A stretch of 12,862 nt of DNA from Pseudomonadota bacterium (lineage in GTDB: Bacteria > Pseudomonadota > Gammaproteobacteria > Pseudomonadales > Azotimanducaceae). A model generated the notes under the pieces. It ran no database searches. It saw nothing but the letters and a program-made list of their open reading frames with translations, and was not told where the DNA came from. Position 1 is the first letter of the stretch. Each line of letters starts with the position of its first letter. The position numbers were made by a program, and so were the translations under genes. The stretch is from NCBI GenBank assembly GCA_009936895.1, contig JAACDS010000260.1, positions 1 through 12,862 of the forward strand. The letters are read 5' to 3'. Below are positions 1 to 7,624 of this stretch, in pieces.

Positions 1-756
1 AAAGTAACCCGTATCCCCGGCGTGATAGAAGCGACGATCGGAACCGATCACCGCCCAGGACGACCAAAGAGATTTGTTGGTGTCCGTCAAATTGCGCTTA
101 CTCCAATGCTGAGTGGGCAAGCAGTGTACTGTGACAGCGCCCAGTTCGACACGTTGTCCCCAGTTGAGTTCCGTTACGTTCGAAATACCCGCAGAACGCA
201 GAATCGCCCCATTACCCTCAGGAACAAAGAACACCGTATCTGGATCGCGCTCCGCCAGAGCGCGCAGGGTCGGCAGGTCTAAATGATCGTAATGATTGTG
301 AGAGATCGTGACGAAATCTATGGCGGGTAAGTCATCAATGGCGATTCCCGGCTCCACGAAGCGTCGCGGGCCAAAAGCCGGCACAGGGCTTGGGGTGTTC
401 GACCAAATTGGATCCGTTAAAAAGGTCATGCCACCCATTTGCACGACGAAGGTTGCGTGCCCTACCCAAGTGATCGTCGGAGTCATGCCAGCAACGTTTG
501 CCCGCAGCGCGCTGCCATCGTTTGGTACCCGCTCGGGCGCGCCATCGCTTGATCGAAAGTAAGTACCAAGACGCCTCAGCATGAAGGGTAGCCTCACATC
601 AAGGCCACCCTTATCCAGATCACCGATCGGATTGGAAAATTCGCCGCGTTCGTTCAATTCGGCCTTGGCCAAAGATGCCTCTGCGCCGTCACTCATCGGT
701 TGGGCCGATACTAAAACCACAACACCCAACAGGCCCATCGTTATCGCACCGCGCAT
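1..756 (-). CDS. NAPE-PLD/UlaG-like MBL-fold metallo-hydrolase, exported (3' end outside window)
   Basis: The reverse strand reads open for 252 codons from an ATG at 756-754 to the window edge, so the C-terminus is missing. The metal-binding motif HNHYDH lies at residues 153-158, a further ligand-type His at 217 (in PTQHWSKR) and the bridging Asp at 248 in HAGDTGYF. The set HNHYDHLD, QHWSKR, LWSSW and AGDTGY is the pattern of the N-acyl-phosphatidylethanolamine phospholipase D branch of the metallo-beta-lactamase fold, also written UlaG-like. Members are zinc phosphodiesterases or related hydrolases; the substrate here is unknown. Residues 1-19 (Arg at position 2, then a Gly/Leu/Val-rich core) look like a signal peptide or anchor, so a periplasmic location is inferred. 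A GGAG box lies 9 nt before the ATG. The gene is divergent from the nitroreductase at 886. Confidence 0.9.
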   Translation of the reverse strand, partial: MRGAITMGLLGVVVLVSAQPMSDGAEASLAKAELNERGEFSNPIGDLDKGGLDVRLPFMLRRLGTYFRSSDGAPERVPNDGSALRANVAGMTPTITWVGHATFVVQMGGMTFLTDPIWSNTPSPVPAFGPRRFVEPGIAIDDLPAIDFVTISHNHYDHLDLPTLRALAERDPDTVFFVPEGNGAILRSAGISNVTELNWGQRVELGAVTVHCLPTQHWSKRNLTDTNKSLWSSWAVIGSDRRFYHAGDTGYF

Positions 757-798
757 ACACTTTCACTCCGCACTATTTGAGCGTTAGTCTCGTCCAGA

Positions 799-819
799 GC
801 ACGTGCAAGGCGCGTGCAA
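799..819. promoter_or_regulatory. Tandem GCRCGTGCAA repeat in divergent intergenic region (possible operator)
   Basis: Two 10-bp copies, GCACGTGCAA at 799-808 and GCGCGTGCAA at 810-819, differ at one position and are offset by 11 bp, about one DNA helical turn. The first copy contains the perfect palindrome GCACGTGC. They sit in the 129-bp gap between the divergent hydrolase and nitroreductase genes, where a shared regulator would bind. Regulatory function is inferred; no cognate regulator gene is in the window. Confidence 0.3.
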
Positions 820-885
820 ATGCGCCGAAAAAGGCTAGAAATCCGTCAACAAATAAGACATCTTTGAGCTCAGGGGGGAGATGTT

Positions 886-1521
886 ATGGATCTATACGAG
901 GCTATGAGCACGCTGCGTGCGGTTCGCCGTTTACGCCCGGACCCGATTGATGATGCGATTATCGAACGGGTACTGACCGCGGCAACTTGGGCACCTACCG
1001 GTGGCAACACCCAACCTTGGCGTATTGTGGCGCTTACCGACGCTGACAAGAAACAGGCATTGCAGGACCTGTACAAGCCGCACTGGGACAGCTACCTACC
1101 CGGCTACGAAGCCCGACTGTCGCATATGCCGGAAGACGCGAGAGCATCCAGCATAAAGGCCATGGACGCGGGCAATTATCTTGCCGCGCACATGCATGAA
1201 GCCCCGCTGATCGCCGTATTCTGTTTCAACCCTAAACTGATGACCATTACCGACAGCGAGTTGGATCGTCCAAGCGTCGTTGGCGGAGGATCGGTTTATC
1301 CCGCCGTGCAAAATTTCTTGCTGGCCTGTCGTAACGAGGGACTGGGCTGTGTGCTGACCACCCTGTTGTGCTACGAAGAGGCAGCCGTCAAAGAACTGCT
1401 GGGCATGCCCGAAGACTGGTATCCCTGCGCTCACATTCCGGTGGGTTATCCAGTCCTTGGCGGCCACGGCAGCATCCGTCGTCGCGCGCTGGATCAGATG
1501 GTTCGCTACAACCAATGGTAA
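886..1521 (+). CDS. Nitroreductase family protein (FMN-dependent oxidoreductase)
   Basis: This 211-residue protein has the length and layout of the nitroreductase/flavin reductase family. These are usually homodimeric cytosolic enzymes that bind FMN and use NAD(P)H to reduce nitro groups, quinones or related electrophiles. The FMN phosphate-binding arginines are in RAVRR (residues 11-15), followed by the family signature WAPTGGNTQPW (35-45). A later NEGLGCVLTT segment matches the conserved C-terminal flavin-contacting region. The start is supported by a purine-rich GGGGGGAG box 5 nt upstream. Its stop codon overlaps the start of the next gene (ATGGTAA), so the two are very likely co-transcribed and translationally coupled. 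The physiological substrate cannot be predicted. Confidence 0.9.
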   Translation: MDLYEAMSTLRAVRRLRPDPIDDAIIERVLTAATWAPTGGNTQPWRIVALTDADKKQALQDLYKPHWDSYLPGYEARLSHMPEDARASSIKAMDAGNYLAAHMHEAPLIAVFCFNPKLMTITDSELDRPSVVGGGSVYPAVQNFLLACRNEGLGCVLTTLLCYEEAAVKELLGMPEDWYPCAHIPVGYPVLGGHGSIRRRALDQMVRYNQW

Positions 1522-2480
1522 ATCTGCTGCCAAAGGATCCTGCAGTAGAGCCTCTTGACGAACCGGAAGTCCTGCCGCTGCCTGCGCAAACCCAAGATCG
1601 AGAGCAGGCCATGAGTGACCTCAGCGAATACGGCTGCTGCATTCTCACCGATGTGCTATCCCCAGAGCGAATTGCTTTTCTGAAAGCAAAAATGGATCAG
1701 CAGTACGAGGCCGAAGAGGCCCTTGGAGAACTGACTCCGGACCGGGGCCGCAGCAACAAAATCGTGATTCCCAACCTGATCAATAAAGGCCGACACTACC
1801 TAGAACTGGTCAGCCACGAAGACACCGAGGCGCTTGCCAGTCACGTGCTTGGCAAGCAGTGGCTTCTGTCCAGTATGACGGCTCACATGTTTAAGGGTAC
1901 GACCCCAGGCGTTGAATTGGTGCATCGCGATCAAGGCCAAGTACCCGCCAGCCTGGATCAACCCGCGCTGTTGAATCTGTTTTACCTGCTCGACGATTTC
2001 ACCCCTGAACGGGGAAGCACCGTGGTATTTCCCGGCAGCCACCGATGGCCGCTAGCCCACCGGGTTCACCCGCCCTCTGCCGAAAGCGGCGCGCAAGTCA
2101 CGGTTCCTGCTGGCAGTCTGTTCGCCTTCGAAGGCCGGCTCTGGCATGCCACTGGAGCAAGCCTGACCGGTCATCGTCGACGCGCGCTTTCGGTCTTTTG
2201 CTCGGCGCCGTGGTTACGGCAGCAAGAGAATGCGCTGGCCGCGACGAGCCACGATTTGTTGGAAAACGCCGACTCCACACTCCGCGCGCGTCTCGGCCTC
2301 AAGACCTACGGCACGCTGGGCAATGTGAACGGTACGAAAGTGCCCCATCAGCGCGTCGCCTTTGGCAGCGTCGACGTCGATTTGCCCGATTTCCTGATAG
2401 GTGAAAACGCAGAACTGATCCCAATGGGTCGCACACGATTACCCCAGAGTGTCGAAACTAACCGGAACAAGGAAGTTTGA
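1515..2480 (+). CDS. Phytanoyl-CoA dioxygenase (PhyH) family Fe(II)/2-oxoglutarate oxygenase
   Basis: This 321-residue protein has the double-stranded beta-helix oxygenase motifs in order: the iron-binding H137-x-D139 in VHRDQG, a VVFPGSHR segment (171-177) typical of PhyH proteins, distal iron ligand H211 in LWHATG, and a following Arg cluster at 221-223 suited to binding 2-oxoglutarate. All catalytic residues are present, so an active hydroxylase is expected, though its substrate is unknown. The frame is open further upstream, to 1368, but that part overlaps the nitroreductase. The ATG at 1515 overlaps the nitroreductase stop codon and lacks its own Shine-Dalgarno, which fits translational coupling. 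An ATG at 1611, with GAGAG upstream, is an alternative, but it would begin inside the conserved N-terminal helix. Confidence 0.88.
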   Translation: MVNLLPKDPAVEPLDEPEVLPLPAQTQDREQAMSDLSEYGCCILTDVLSPERIAFLKAKMDQQYEAEEALGELTPDRGRSNKIVIPNLINKGRHYLELVSHEDTEALASHVLGKQWLLSSMTAHMFKGTTPGVELVHRDQGQVPASLDQPALLNLFYLLDDFTPERGSTVVFPGSHRWPLAHRVHPPSAESGAQVTVPAGSLFAFEGRLWHATGASLTGHRRRALSVFCSAPWLRQQENALAATSHDLLENADSTLRARLGLKTYGTLGNVNGTKVPHQRVAFGSVDVDLPDFLIGENAELIPMGRTRLPQSVETNRNKEV

Positions 2481-2534
2481 GGGCTTGAATATCCTCGCCT
2501 TCTGATTGACTAACGTAAGCATTAAGTTGAATTT

Positions 2535-4052
2535 ATGTCGGAAATGAAAGAACCAGCACAAAAATCACTGAGCACTTTTCAGCTTGCTTCCTATGGCGCG
2601 CCGTCGATGCCTCTGTCCATGGTCTCCCTGCCCCTTGCCGTCTATCTGACGCCGGTTTATGCAGACTCCGCAGGCTTTGGACTCAGCTTGGCCTTTGTGG
2701 GCTTGATGCTTGCGCTATCACGCGTCTTCGACGGCATTACCGACCCGGTGATCGGCTTTCTTTCGGATCGAATCCGTACCCGCTGGGGACGCCGCAAACC
2801 CTTCGTTCTCATCGGCATGCCGATTTTTATGCTGGGTGTCTGGCTACTCTGGATTCCCCCCATTGAATTTACCGAGGTCACCTGGCTGGGTATGACGTTC
2901 AACACGGGCTATCCCTACCTGCTGGGGGTGCTGGTGATTATGTATGTAGGTGCCACCATCAAGGATGTACCCTACTCGGCCTGGGGCGCTGAACTGGCCC
3001 AAGGGTATAACGAACGAACGTTGGTAATGAGCTGGAAAGAAGCCTTCACCGTCTCAGGCTCGCTGATTGGCGCGATGTGCCCAGCGGTCATCGTGTTTTG
3101 GGGCTACACCAAGCCCACCGATAACGTCTATTTTCTGACCATTGCACTGATGTTCATCATGCCAATTCTGGTCTTCAACCTGCTTTACTCGGTCCCAGAA
3201 CATCCAGTAAAAGAGCAAAACACCAGTCGTTTGTCTTTGCGCGACAGTTTTCGCTACGTTTGGGCGAATGAGCCCTATCGCGTTTTAGTGATCATCTTCT
3301 TGTTTTCAACCATTGGGTCAGCGATGACCAATTCGTTGAGTTTTTTCTTCGTCAAGCATGTGCTGCTTGCCGGAGACCTGTACGGTTTTTATCTAGCCCC
3401 TTATTTCATCTCGCAGATTGTTGCCATTCCTCTGTGGTTCAAGCTTTCGGCCAAAATCGGCAAACACCGAGCCACCATGGTCGCTATTTTTTGGTACGCC
3501 TTGTGGTCTTGCTTTATTCCCTTGATTGCCATTTCGCCGCAAGCAGGGTTCGACGCCTTTGAACTGAGCAAGGTGCTCTCATTTTTGCCCGCCAGCTGGC
3601 TCGCCGGCATGAACGCCCAGTTCGATGGCATTCCCACGGGCAAATTCGCTTTCTTCATTGGCGTGATGTGTCTAAAGGGAAGTGCTATTGGCGCGCTGAG
3701 CGCGCTGCCCTATGCCATGGCCGCCGACGTGATCGACTTAGACAGTGCCCGCACCGGCAAACGTCAGGGGGGTGCCTATTTCAGCATTTGGACAATGACC
3801 CGGAAACTGGCCTATGCCCTGGGCCTGGTCGTGGGCACAACCGCCGCCACCATCGTTGGCTTTAACTCACTGGCCGATCCCCTTAACGAACCCAACACCG
3901 CCTCCTCTCTGATTTGGCTTGCTTGCTTGTATTCCATCGTCCCCGCTCTGTTCAAATTCATTGCCGTACCCATGCTCTGGCGCTATCCGCTGACGGAAGA
4001 AAAGCTGCGGGAAGTGCAGGAAGAGATCGCGGCTGGCAAGCAAACAGCGTGA
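2535..4052 (+). CDS. GPH-family MFS transporter (sugar/glycoside:cation symporter)
   Basis: This 505-residue, very hydrophobic protein has about 12 membrane-spanning stretches. The MFS_2 / glycoside-pentoside-hexuronide (MelB-like) signature is clear at residues 62-89: D66 and D70 in DGITDP, then the charged cytoplasmic loop SDRIRTRWGRRKP. In MelB-type carriers, acidic residues in this helix bind the coupling cation. A second conserved loop is near DVIDLDSARTGKRQGG, before the last helices. The role is inner-membrane uptake of a small organic solute with Na+ or H+. The substrate is not predictable, and in gene clusters such as this it need not be a sugar. The start is the first ATG, with only a weak purine stretch upstream, 54 nt after the oxygenase stop. 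It ends 15 nt before the second PhyH gene. Confidence 0.92.
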   Translation: MSEMKEPAQKSLSTFQLASYGAPSMPLSMVSLPLAVYLTPVYADSAGFGLSLAFVGLMLALSRVFDGITDPVIGFLSDRIRTRWGRRKPFVLIGMPIFMLGVWLLWIPPIEFTEVTWLGMTFNTGYPYLLGVLVIMYVGATIKDVPYSAWGAELAQGYNERTLVMSWKEAFTVSGSLIGAMCPAVIVFWGYTKPTDNVYFLTIALMFIMPILVFNLLYSVPEHPVKEQNTSRLSLRDSFRYVWANEPYRVLVIIFLFSTIGSAMTNSLSFFFVKHVLLAGDLYGFYLAPYFISQIVAIPLWFKLSAKIGKHRATMVAIFWYALWSCFIPLIAISPQAGFDAFELSKVLSFLPASWLAGMNAQFDGIPTGKFAFFIGVMCLKGSAIGALSALPYAMAADVIDLDSARTGKRQGGAYFSIWTMTRKLAYALGLVVGTTAATIVGFNSLADPLNEPNTASSLIWLACLYSIVPALFKFIAVPMLWRYPLTEEKLREVQEEIAAGKQTA

Positions 4053-4067
4053 CGAGAAGATAGACCA

Positions 4068-4988
4068 TTGGACTGGCGCCGCTATCAGCAGCAGCATCTA
4101 GACGCATGGCACCAAGACGGGGCCGTGGTCGTGCCGAATTTTTTCACCGCCGAGGAAATCGCTCCGATCGGCTCCGATTATTCGCGCCTTTACGGCGTGA
4201 AAGGTGCTGGAGACGGCCAGACGTTGCGCATTGATACCGGCGGGCCTGCGGGTGCCTTTCATCCCAAGCAATTCGTCAATCTGGACACTCTGCCCTTTGA
4301 TGCCGGTCCAGAAATGAATCTGATATCGCTGCATCCTGCGCTTATCAAACTCGCCCAGGATCTATTGGGCTGTGAAGAGATCCACCTTTATCAATCCCAC
4401 ACCTGGGCGAAATTCACCGGCGAAGCAGACTACGACCAGCCGTTTCACTGTGACTACGGCAACCACACGCTGACCGTCCCCGCAGAACACAGCAGCGAAA
4501 AAACCGTCAACTTCGTGATTTACATTTCGGACGTTACCGACGCCCTGGGCGCCATGCACTATGTGCGCAGAGAGGATTCAGAACGAGTCTTAGGTGCCGG
4601 AGCGATATCGGCACCAGCTGACAAGCAGCGCGCATTACAGGCCAAGACACGCTCAGCGGCAGCACCCGCCGGGTCCCTTGTGGCCTACTGCATCGACACC
4701 TTTCACCGCGGCACAAATATGGTAGAGCCCAACGGAGTGCGCTACACCATGACAGTGAGTTTCAAGCGTGCGAACAATGCCAATATCGGCTTCCATGTCT
4801 GGCAGCATGCCGTGGACAGGCCGTGGCATCATGTGATCGATCACGCCACTCCTGAACAGCTTGGCTGCTTGGGCATTCCCCTACCCGGCGATGCGTTTTG
4901 GACGAAACGAACCCTAGAGCAGTCTCAGACCCGCTGGCCGAATTGGGATATGGCGGCCTACCGCGCGGCGCTCAAGGCCTCTGGCTAA
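4068..4988 (+). CDS. Phytanoyl-CoA dioxygenase (PhyH) family oxygenase, TTG start
   Basis: This 306-residue PhyH-type Fe(II)/2-oxoglutarate dioxygenase is a distant paralogue of the gene at 1515. The N-terminal block DGAVVVPNFFTAEEI (17-31) is typical of the family. The iron triad is H127-x-D129 (QPFHCDYG) and H213 (TFHRGTN), with R225 (GVRYTMTV) placed to hold 2-oxoglutarate. The start must be TTG at 4068: an in-frame TGA at 4050-4052, shared with the preceding stop, closes the frame, and no ATG occurs before residue 83. AGAAGA lies 7 nt before the TTG. It follows the transporter by 15 nt, so it is the last gene of that operon and may hydroxylate the imported compound; this is inferred. Confidence 0.88.
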   Translation: MDWRRYQQQHLDAWHQDGAVVVPNFFTAEEIAPIGSDYSRLYGVKGAGDGQTLRIDTGGPAGAFHPKQFVNLDTLPFDAGPEMNLISLHPALIKLAQDLLGCEEIHLYQSHTWAKFTGEADYDQPFHCDYGNHTLTVPAEHSSEKTVNFVIYISDVTDALGAMHYVRREDSERVLGAGAISAPADKQRALQAKTRSAAAPAGSLVAYCIDTFHRGTNMVEPNGVRYTMTVSFKRANNANIGFHVWQHAVDRPWHHVIDHATPEQLGCLGIPLPGDAFWTKRTLEQSQTRWPNWDMAAYRAALKASG

Positions 4989-4999
4989 CCCAGAGGCCT
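4975..4999. terminator. Strong hairpin over the stop codon, convergent junction
   Basis: A perfect 10-bp inverted repeat, AGGCCTCTGG (4975-4984) and CCAGAGGCCT (4990-4999), encloses the 5-nt loop CTAAC that contains the TAA stop of the upstream gene. No strong T-tract follows on either strand. Being symmetrical, it may act as a terminator or 3'-end stabiliser for transcripts arriving from both directions. Confidence 0.5.
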
Positions 5000-5012
5000 G
5001 TGGCTGATTCAG

Positions 5013-5033
5013 AGCGCCATCAGGCGCTTATTT
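5013..5033 (+). terminator. Rho-independent-like terminator of the plus-strand oxygenase/transporter operon
   Basis: AGCGCC (5013-5018), loop ATCA and GGCGCT (5023-5028) form a 6-bp GC-rich stem followed by TATTT. It lies 25 nt after the PhyH stop codon and overlaps the stop codon of the converging glutathione S-transferase gene at 5028-5030. The T-tract is short, so efficiency may rely on the larger hairpin just upstream. Confidence 0.55.
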
Positions 5034-5885
5034 AAAGTCTGCAGCGCTGTGACGTTCTACCACTCGAGTCTCTTCGGGACCCCACGGACGATTGACACGA
5101 CGACCGCGATCTACCGCAGGCCGGGCTTGGATTTGATTTGCCCAACGCACCACATGGGTGTACGACGCCGCTTCAATAAACTCTTCGGCACTGTAGAGAT
5201 TGTTGATTACCAGCTGGCCGTACCAAGAATAGTTCGCGATATCGGCAATGGTATAGTCGTCACCGCACAAAAATTCGCGCTCTGCCAGCGTTCGATTCAG
5301 CACATCTAACTGGCGCTTGATTTCCATTGTGAAGCGATCAATGGGGTACTGCATTTTGAATGGAGCATAGGCGTAAAAGTGACCAAAGCCTCCGCCCAGA
5401 TAGGGAGCACTGCCCATCTGCCAGAACAGCCAAGACATACACTCGGCGCGAGCTGATGGTTCGATCGGCAGCAAGGCACCAAATTTTTCGGCCAGATAAA
5501 CCATGATGGCCCCAGACTCAAACACCCGGGTAGGTGTTGGCGTGCTTAAATCCAGCAGCGCTGGAATCTTGGAGTTCGGGTTGATGTCGACGAAGTCGCT
5601 GCCGAACTGCTGGCCTTCGCCAATATTAATCGTATAAGCATCGTACTCTGCTCCGGTATGACCTAGATCGATGAGTTCTTCCAGCAAGGCCGTGACCTTG
5701 ACTCCATTTGGCGTCGCTAGCGAATACAGTTGCAGCGGGTTGTCCCCACGCGGCAGTTCTTGGTCGTGAGTAGACCCCGCGATCGGCCGATTGATGTTGG
5801 CGAAACGTCCACCGCTCTCGGTATCCCAGGTCCAAACCTTGGGTGGAGTGTATTCGTCTGTAGGGGTTGGGTTGTCATCACTCAT
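5028..5885 (-). CDS. yghU: Glutathione S-transferase, YghU type (disulfide-bond oxidoreductase)
   Basis: This 285-residue cytosolic GST closely follows the YghU/YfcG (Nu-class) pattern and is nearly the family's usual length of about 288. After a YTPPKVWTW extension comes the thioredoxin-like domain: LYSLATPNGVKVT (about 53-65), EYDAYTINIGEGQQF, then NPNSKIPALLD with the cis-Pro and VFESGAIMVYLAEKFG, which contacts glutathione. The rest is the helical C-terminal domain. Characterised YghU-like enzymes have glutathione-dependent disulfide reductase and peroxidase activity and bind two glutathione molecules without a catalytic cysteine. Two adjacent ATGs exist. The second (5885) is preferred because GGAG is 5 nt before it but only 2 nt before the first (5888). 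It lies 81 nt after the sulfatase stop, probably in one transcript. Confidence 0.92.
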   Translation of the reverse strand: MSDDNPTPTDEYTPPKVWTWDTESGGRFANINRPIAGSTHDQELPRGDNPLQLYSLATPNGVKVTALLEELIDLGHTGAEYDAYTINIGEGQQFGSDFVDINPNSKIPALLDLSTPTPTRVFESGAIMVYLAEKFGALLPIEPSARAECMSWLFWQMGSAPYLGGGFGHFYAYAPFKMQYPIDRFTMEIKRQLDVLNRTLAEREFLCGDDYTIADIANYSWYGQLVINNLYSAEEFIEAASYTHVVRWANQIQARPAVDRGRRVNRPWGPEETRVVERHSAADFK

Positions 5886-5924
5886 CATTACTCCTCGTTG
5901 CTCGCTTTGTAGATCGATGCCACT

Positions 5925-5942
5925 TGCTGCACTTCTGCAGCA
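5925..5942. repeat. Intercistronic hairpin between sulfatase and GST genes
   Basis: TGCTGCA (5925-5931) and TGCAGCA (5936-5942) form a perfect 7-bp stem with a 4-nt loop. On the plus strand it extends to 10 bp with one U-G wobble. It lies 24 nt after the sulfatase stop and upstream of the GST start. With no T-tract it is not a classical terminator; RNA processing or 3'-end protection within the operon is possible. Confidence 0.35.
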
Positions 5943-5966
5943 GGTCAGTGTCCGATATTCGCGGGA

Positions 5967-7544
5967 TCAAGACAATCCAGGGATATGGCCATCCTGAGTT
6001 GGCGCACCACGGGCAGCATCATCTGCTGCCATTAGGGCATCCGCAAGCACCTCCATCATCTGCCCCCGAGCGGGATGGTTAGAAGCGGTCAGATCCTGCA
6101 TTTCGTCAGGATCCGCTTGCAGGTCAAACAACTGCTCTTCACCTTTGGCATTTCGGGTGTAGCGGTACTGTTCGGTAATCACCGTGCGCGTTTTCGCAGG
6201 TATCGGTGTGAGCTTAGCGGTGATGGTAGCGATATCGTCTTCAATCAGCACATGATCGCGCACTCTGACGTCTTCACTGCTCAGCATAGGTTTGAGGCTG
6301 TGTCCTTGAATGCCGTCATAGCTGCGCAGTTTGCACAGCTCCAATATCGTCGGTGCAATGTCGATGCTCGATGCCAACCCCTGAACACGTTGGGCGGGCA
6401 TGTTGGGGGCGCTGATGACCAGGGGCACTTGGAGGGTGCCGCGGTAGTGCATGAAGCCCTTTAAGAACAAACCGTGGTCTCCCATCATGTCGCCGTGGTC
6501 ACTGGTGAAAATCACGATGGTGTTATCTCGCAGACCCAGCGTATCGAGCTGCTCCAGTATGCGACCGACACCATCGTCTACCATTTCGATCATCCCATAT
6601 GTCGCGGCGATGGCCTGTCCCAGCAACCGATCGCTACCGTAGCCGCAGGGCGCGACCCAATCTCGCTGATCTGCGGGATGCAGGCGTTGGAAGGCGCGCA
6701 AATGCGCTGGTGCATGTGTCAGCGGGTCGTGTCGACTCCGGGGCAGAGGCATATCGGCAGCATCGTGTCTGTCGAACCATGGCGCGGGCGGACTGATCGG
6801 ATGGTGAGGATCCGGGAATGAACACATGGCCATCCAGGGTTCCCTGTTCTCGCTGCAGGACTGAATGAAATCTTGGGTTCGCTCGGTAACAAACCGGGTG
6901 GAGTGGAACCGTTCATCATAGGGTGCTTCGTAGACTTGCCACCATTCATCGCTGCGCTTTTGACCCGGCGCATTGGCATCGTGAGGGGCTAACAGCGCCT
7001 CCCGGTTCGCGCCTTGTGCCAGTGCCCACTGCAAGTGATGACCCGTCACCCGAGCCCCGTGATCAATAGACAGCTCAATACGCTCAAAGCCATAAAAGTC
7101 TTCGGGGTCCTTGGGCGGCTTATCGAGATAGCGTTCGTAATCCTCAAATCGGTCCCAACCCTGCGGCTGATGATCTAGCAAGGCGCCCTGCCCACGAAAA
7201 TCCACCACAGAATTTCTGCTCATACCGTGCTGCAGATGAGACTTACCCAGAAGTGCCGTGCGATAGCCATCGGCCCGCAGCTGACGAACAAACGTATTGG
7301 CGTACCAGTCGAGAGACCGGTCGTTAAAAATCACGCCATGGGCTGTGGGCATCCGTCCGGTCAGAATCGTCGCTCGATTGGGCATGCACACGGGATTCGA
7401 TACCCAGGCATTTTCAAATACGCAACCTGACGACGCCAGACGGTCTAAGTTGGGGGTGCGTACCGTTGGGTTGCCCATAAAACCAACATGATCAGCCCGA
7501 TGCTGGTCTGTCATGATCAGCAGAATGTTTGGTTTCTCGCTCAT
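5967..7544 (-). CDS. Type I sulfatase (formylglycine-dependent, alkaline phosphatase superfamily)
   Basis: This 525-residue protein has the full sulfatase core: NILLIMTDQHRAD with metal-binding D13, then the signature CMPNRATILTGR with C53 in the C-x-P-x-R context that is converted to formylglycine. It continues with GKSH (K101, H103), FPDPHHP (253-259 region) and metal ligands in TSDHGD (347-352). The enzyme would hydrolyse sulfate esters; related choline-sulfatases and phosphonate monoester hydrolases share this architecture, so the substrate is uncertain. No signal peptide is visible, suggesting a cytoplasmic enzyme. GGGGAG lies 5 nt before the ATG. Activity needs a maturation enzyme (FGE or anSME) encoded outside the window. 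The TGA stop at 5969-5967 shows that TGA is a normal stop in this genome. Confidence 0.93.
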   Translation of the reverse strand: MSEKPNILLIMTDQHRADHVGFMGNPTVRTPNLDRLASSGCVFENAWVSNPVCMPNRATILTGRMPTAHGVIFNDRSLDWYANTFVRQLRADGYRTALLGKSHLQHGMSRNSVVDFRGQGALLDHQPQGWDRFEDYERYLDKPPKDPEDFYGFERIELSIDHGARVTGHHLQWALAQGANREALLAPHDANAPGQKRSDEWWQVYEAPYDERFHSTRFVTERTQDFIQSCSENREPWMAMCSFPDPHHPISPPAPWFDRHDAADMPLPRSRHDPLTHAPAHLRAFQRLHPADQRDWVAPCGYGSDRLLGQAIAATYGMIEMVDDGVGRILEQLDTLGLRDNTIVIFTSDHGDMMGDHGLFLKGFMHYRGTLQVPLVISAPNMPAQRVQGLASSIDIAPTILELCKLRSYDGIQGHSLKPMLSSEDVRVRDHVLIEDDIATITAKLTPIPAKTRTVITEQYRYTRNAKGEEQLFDLQADPDEMQDLTASNHPARGQMMEVLADALMAADDAARGAPTQDGHIPGLS

Positions 7545-7624
7545 TATTCTCCCCGACTGCCTTTCGATCAGTGTGAGAGAACGCGCTAGCTTAGGTCAAT
7601 CCTTGCGCCATGAGCCGATTGCGG

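Noticed and set aside
1368..1514. Extended N-terminus of the first PhyH oxygenase from 1368
   Set aside because: It would overlap 150 nt of the nitroreductase in another frame, and the predicted residues are Arg/Ser-rich shadow sequence unrelated to the family.
1096..1533. 145-codon minus-strand ORF
   Set aside because: It is antisense to the nitroreductase, with no start signal or recognisable motif.
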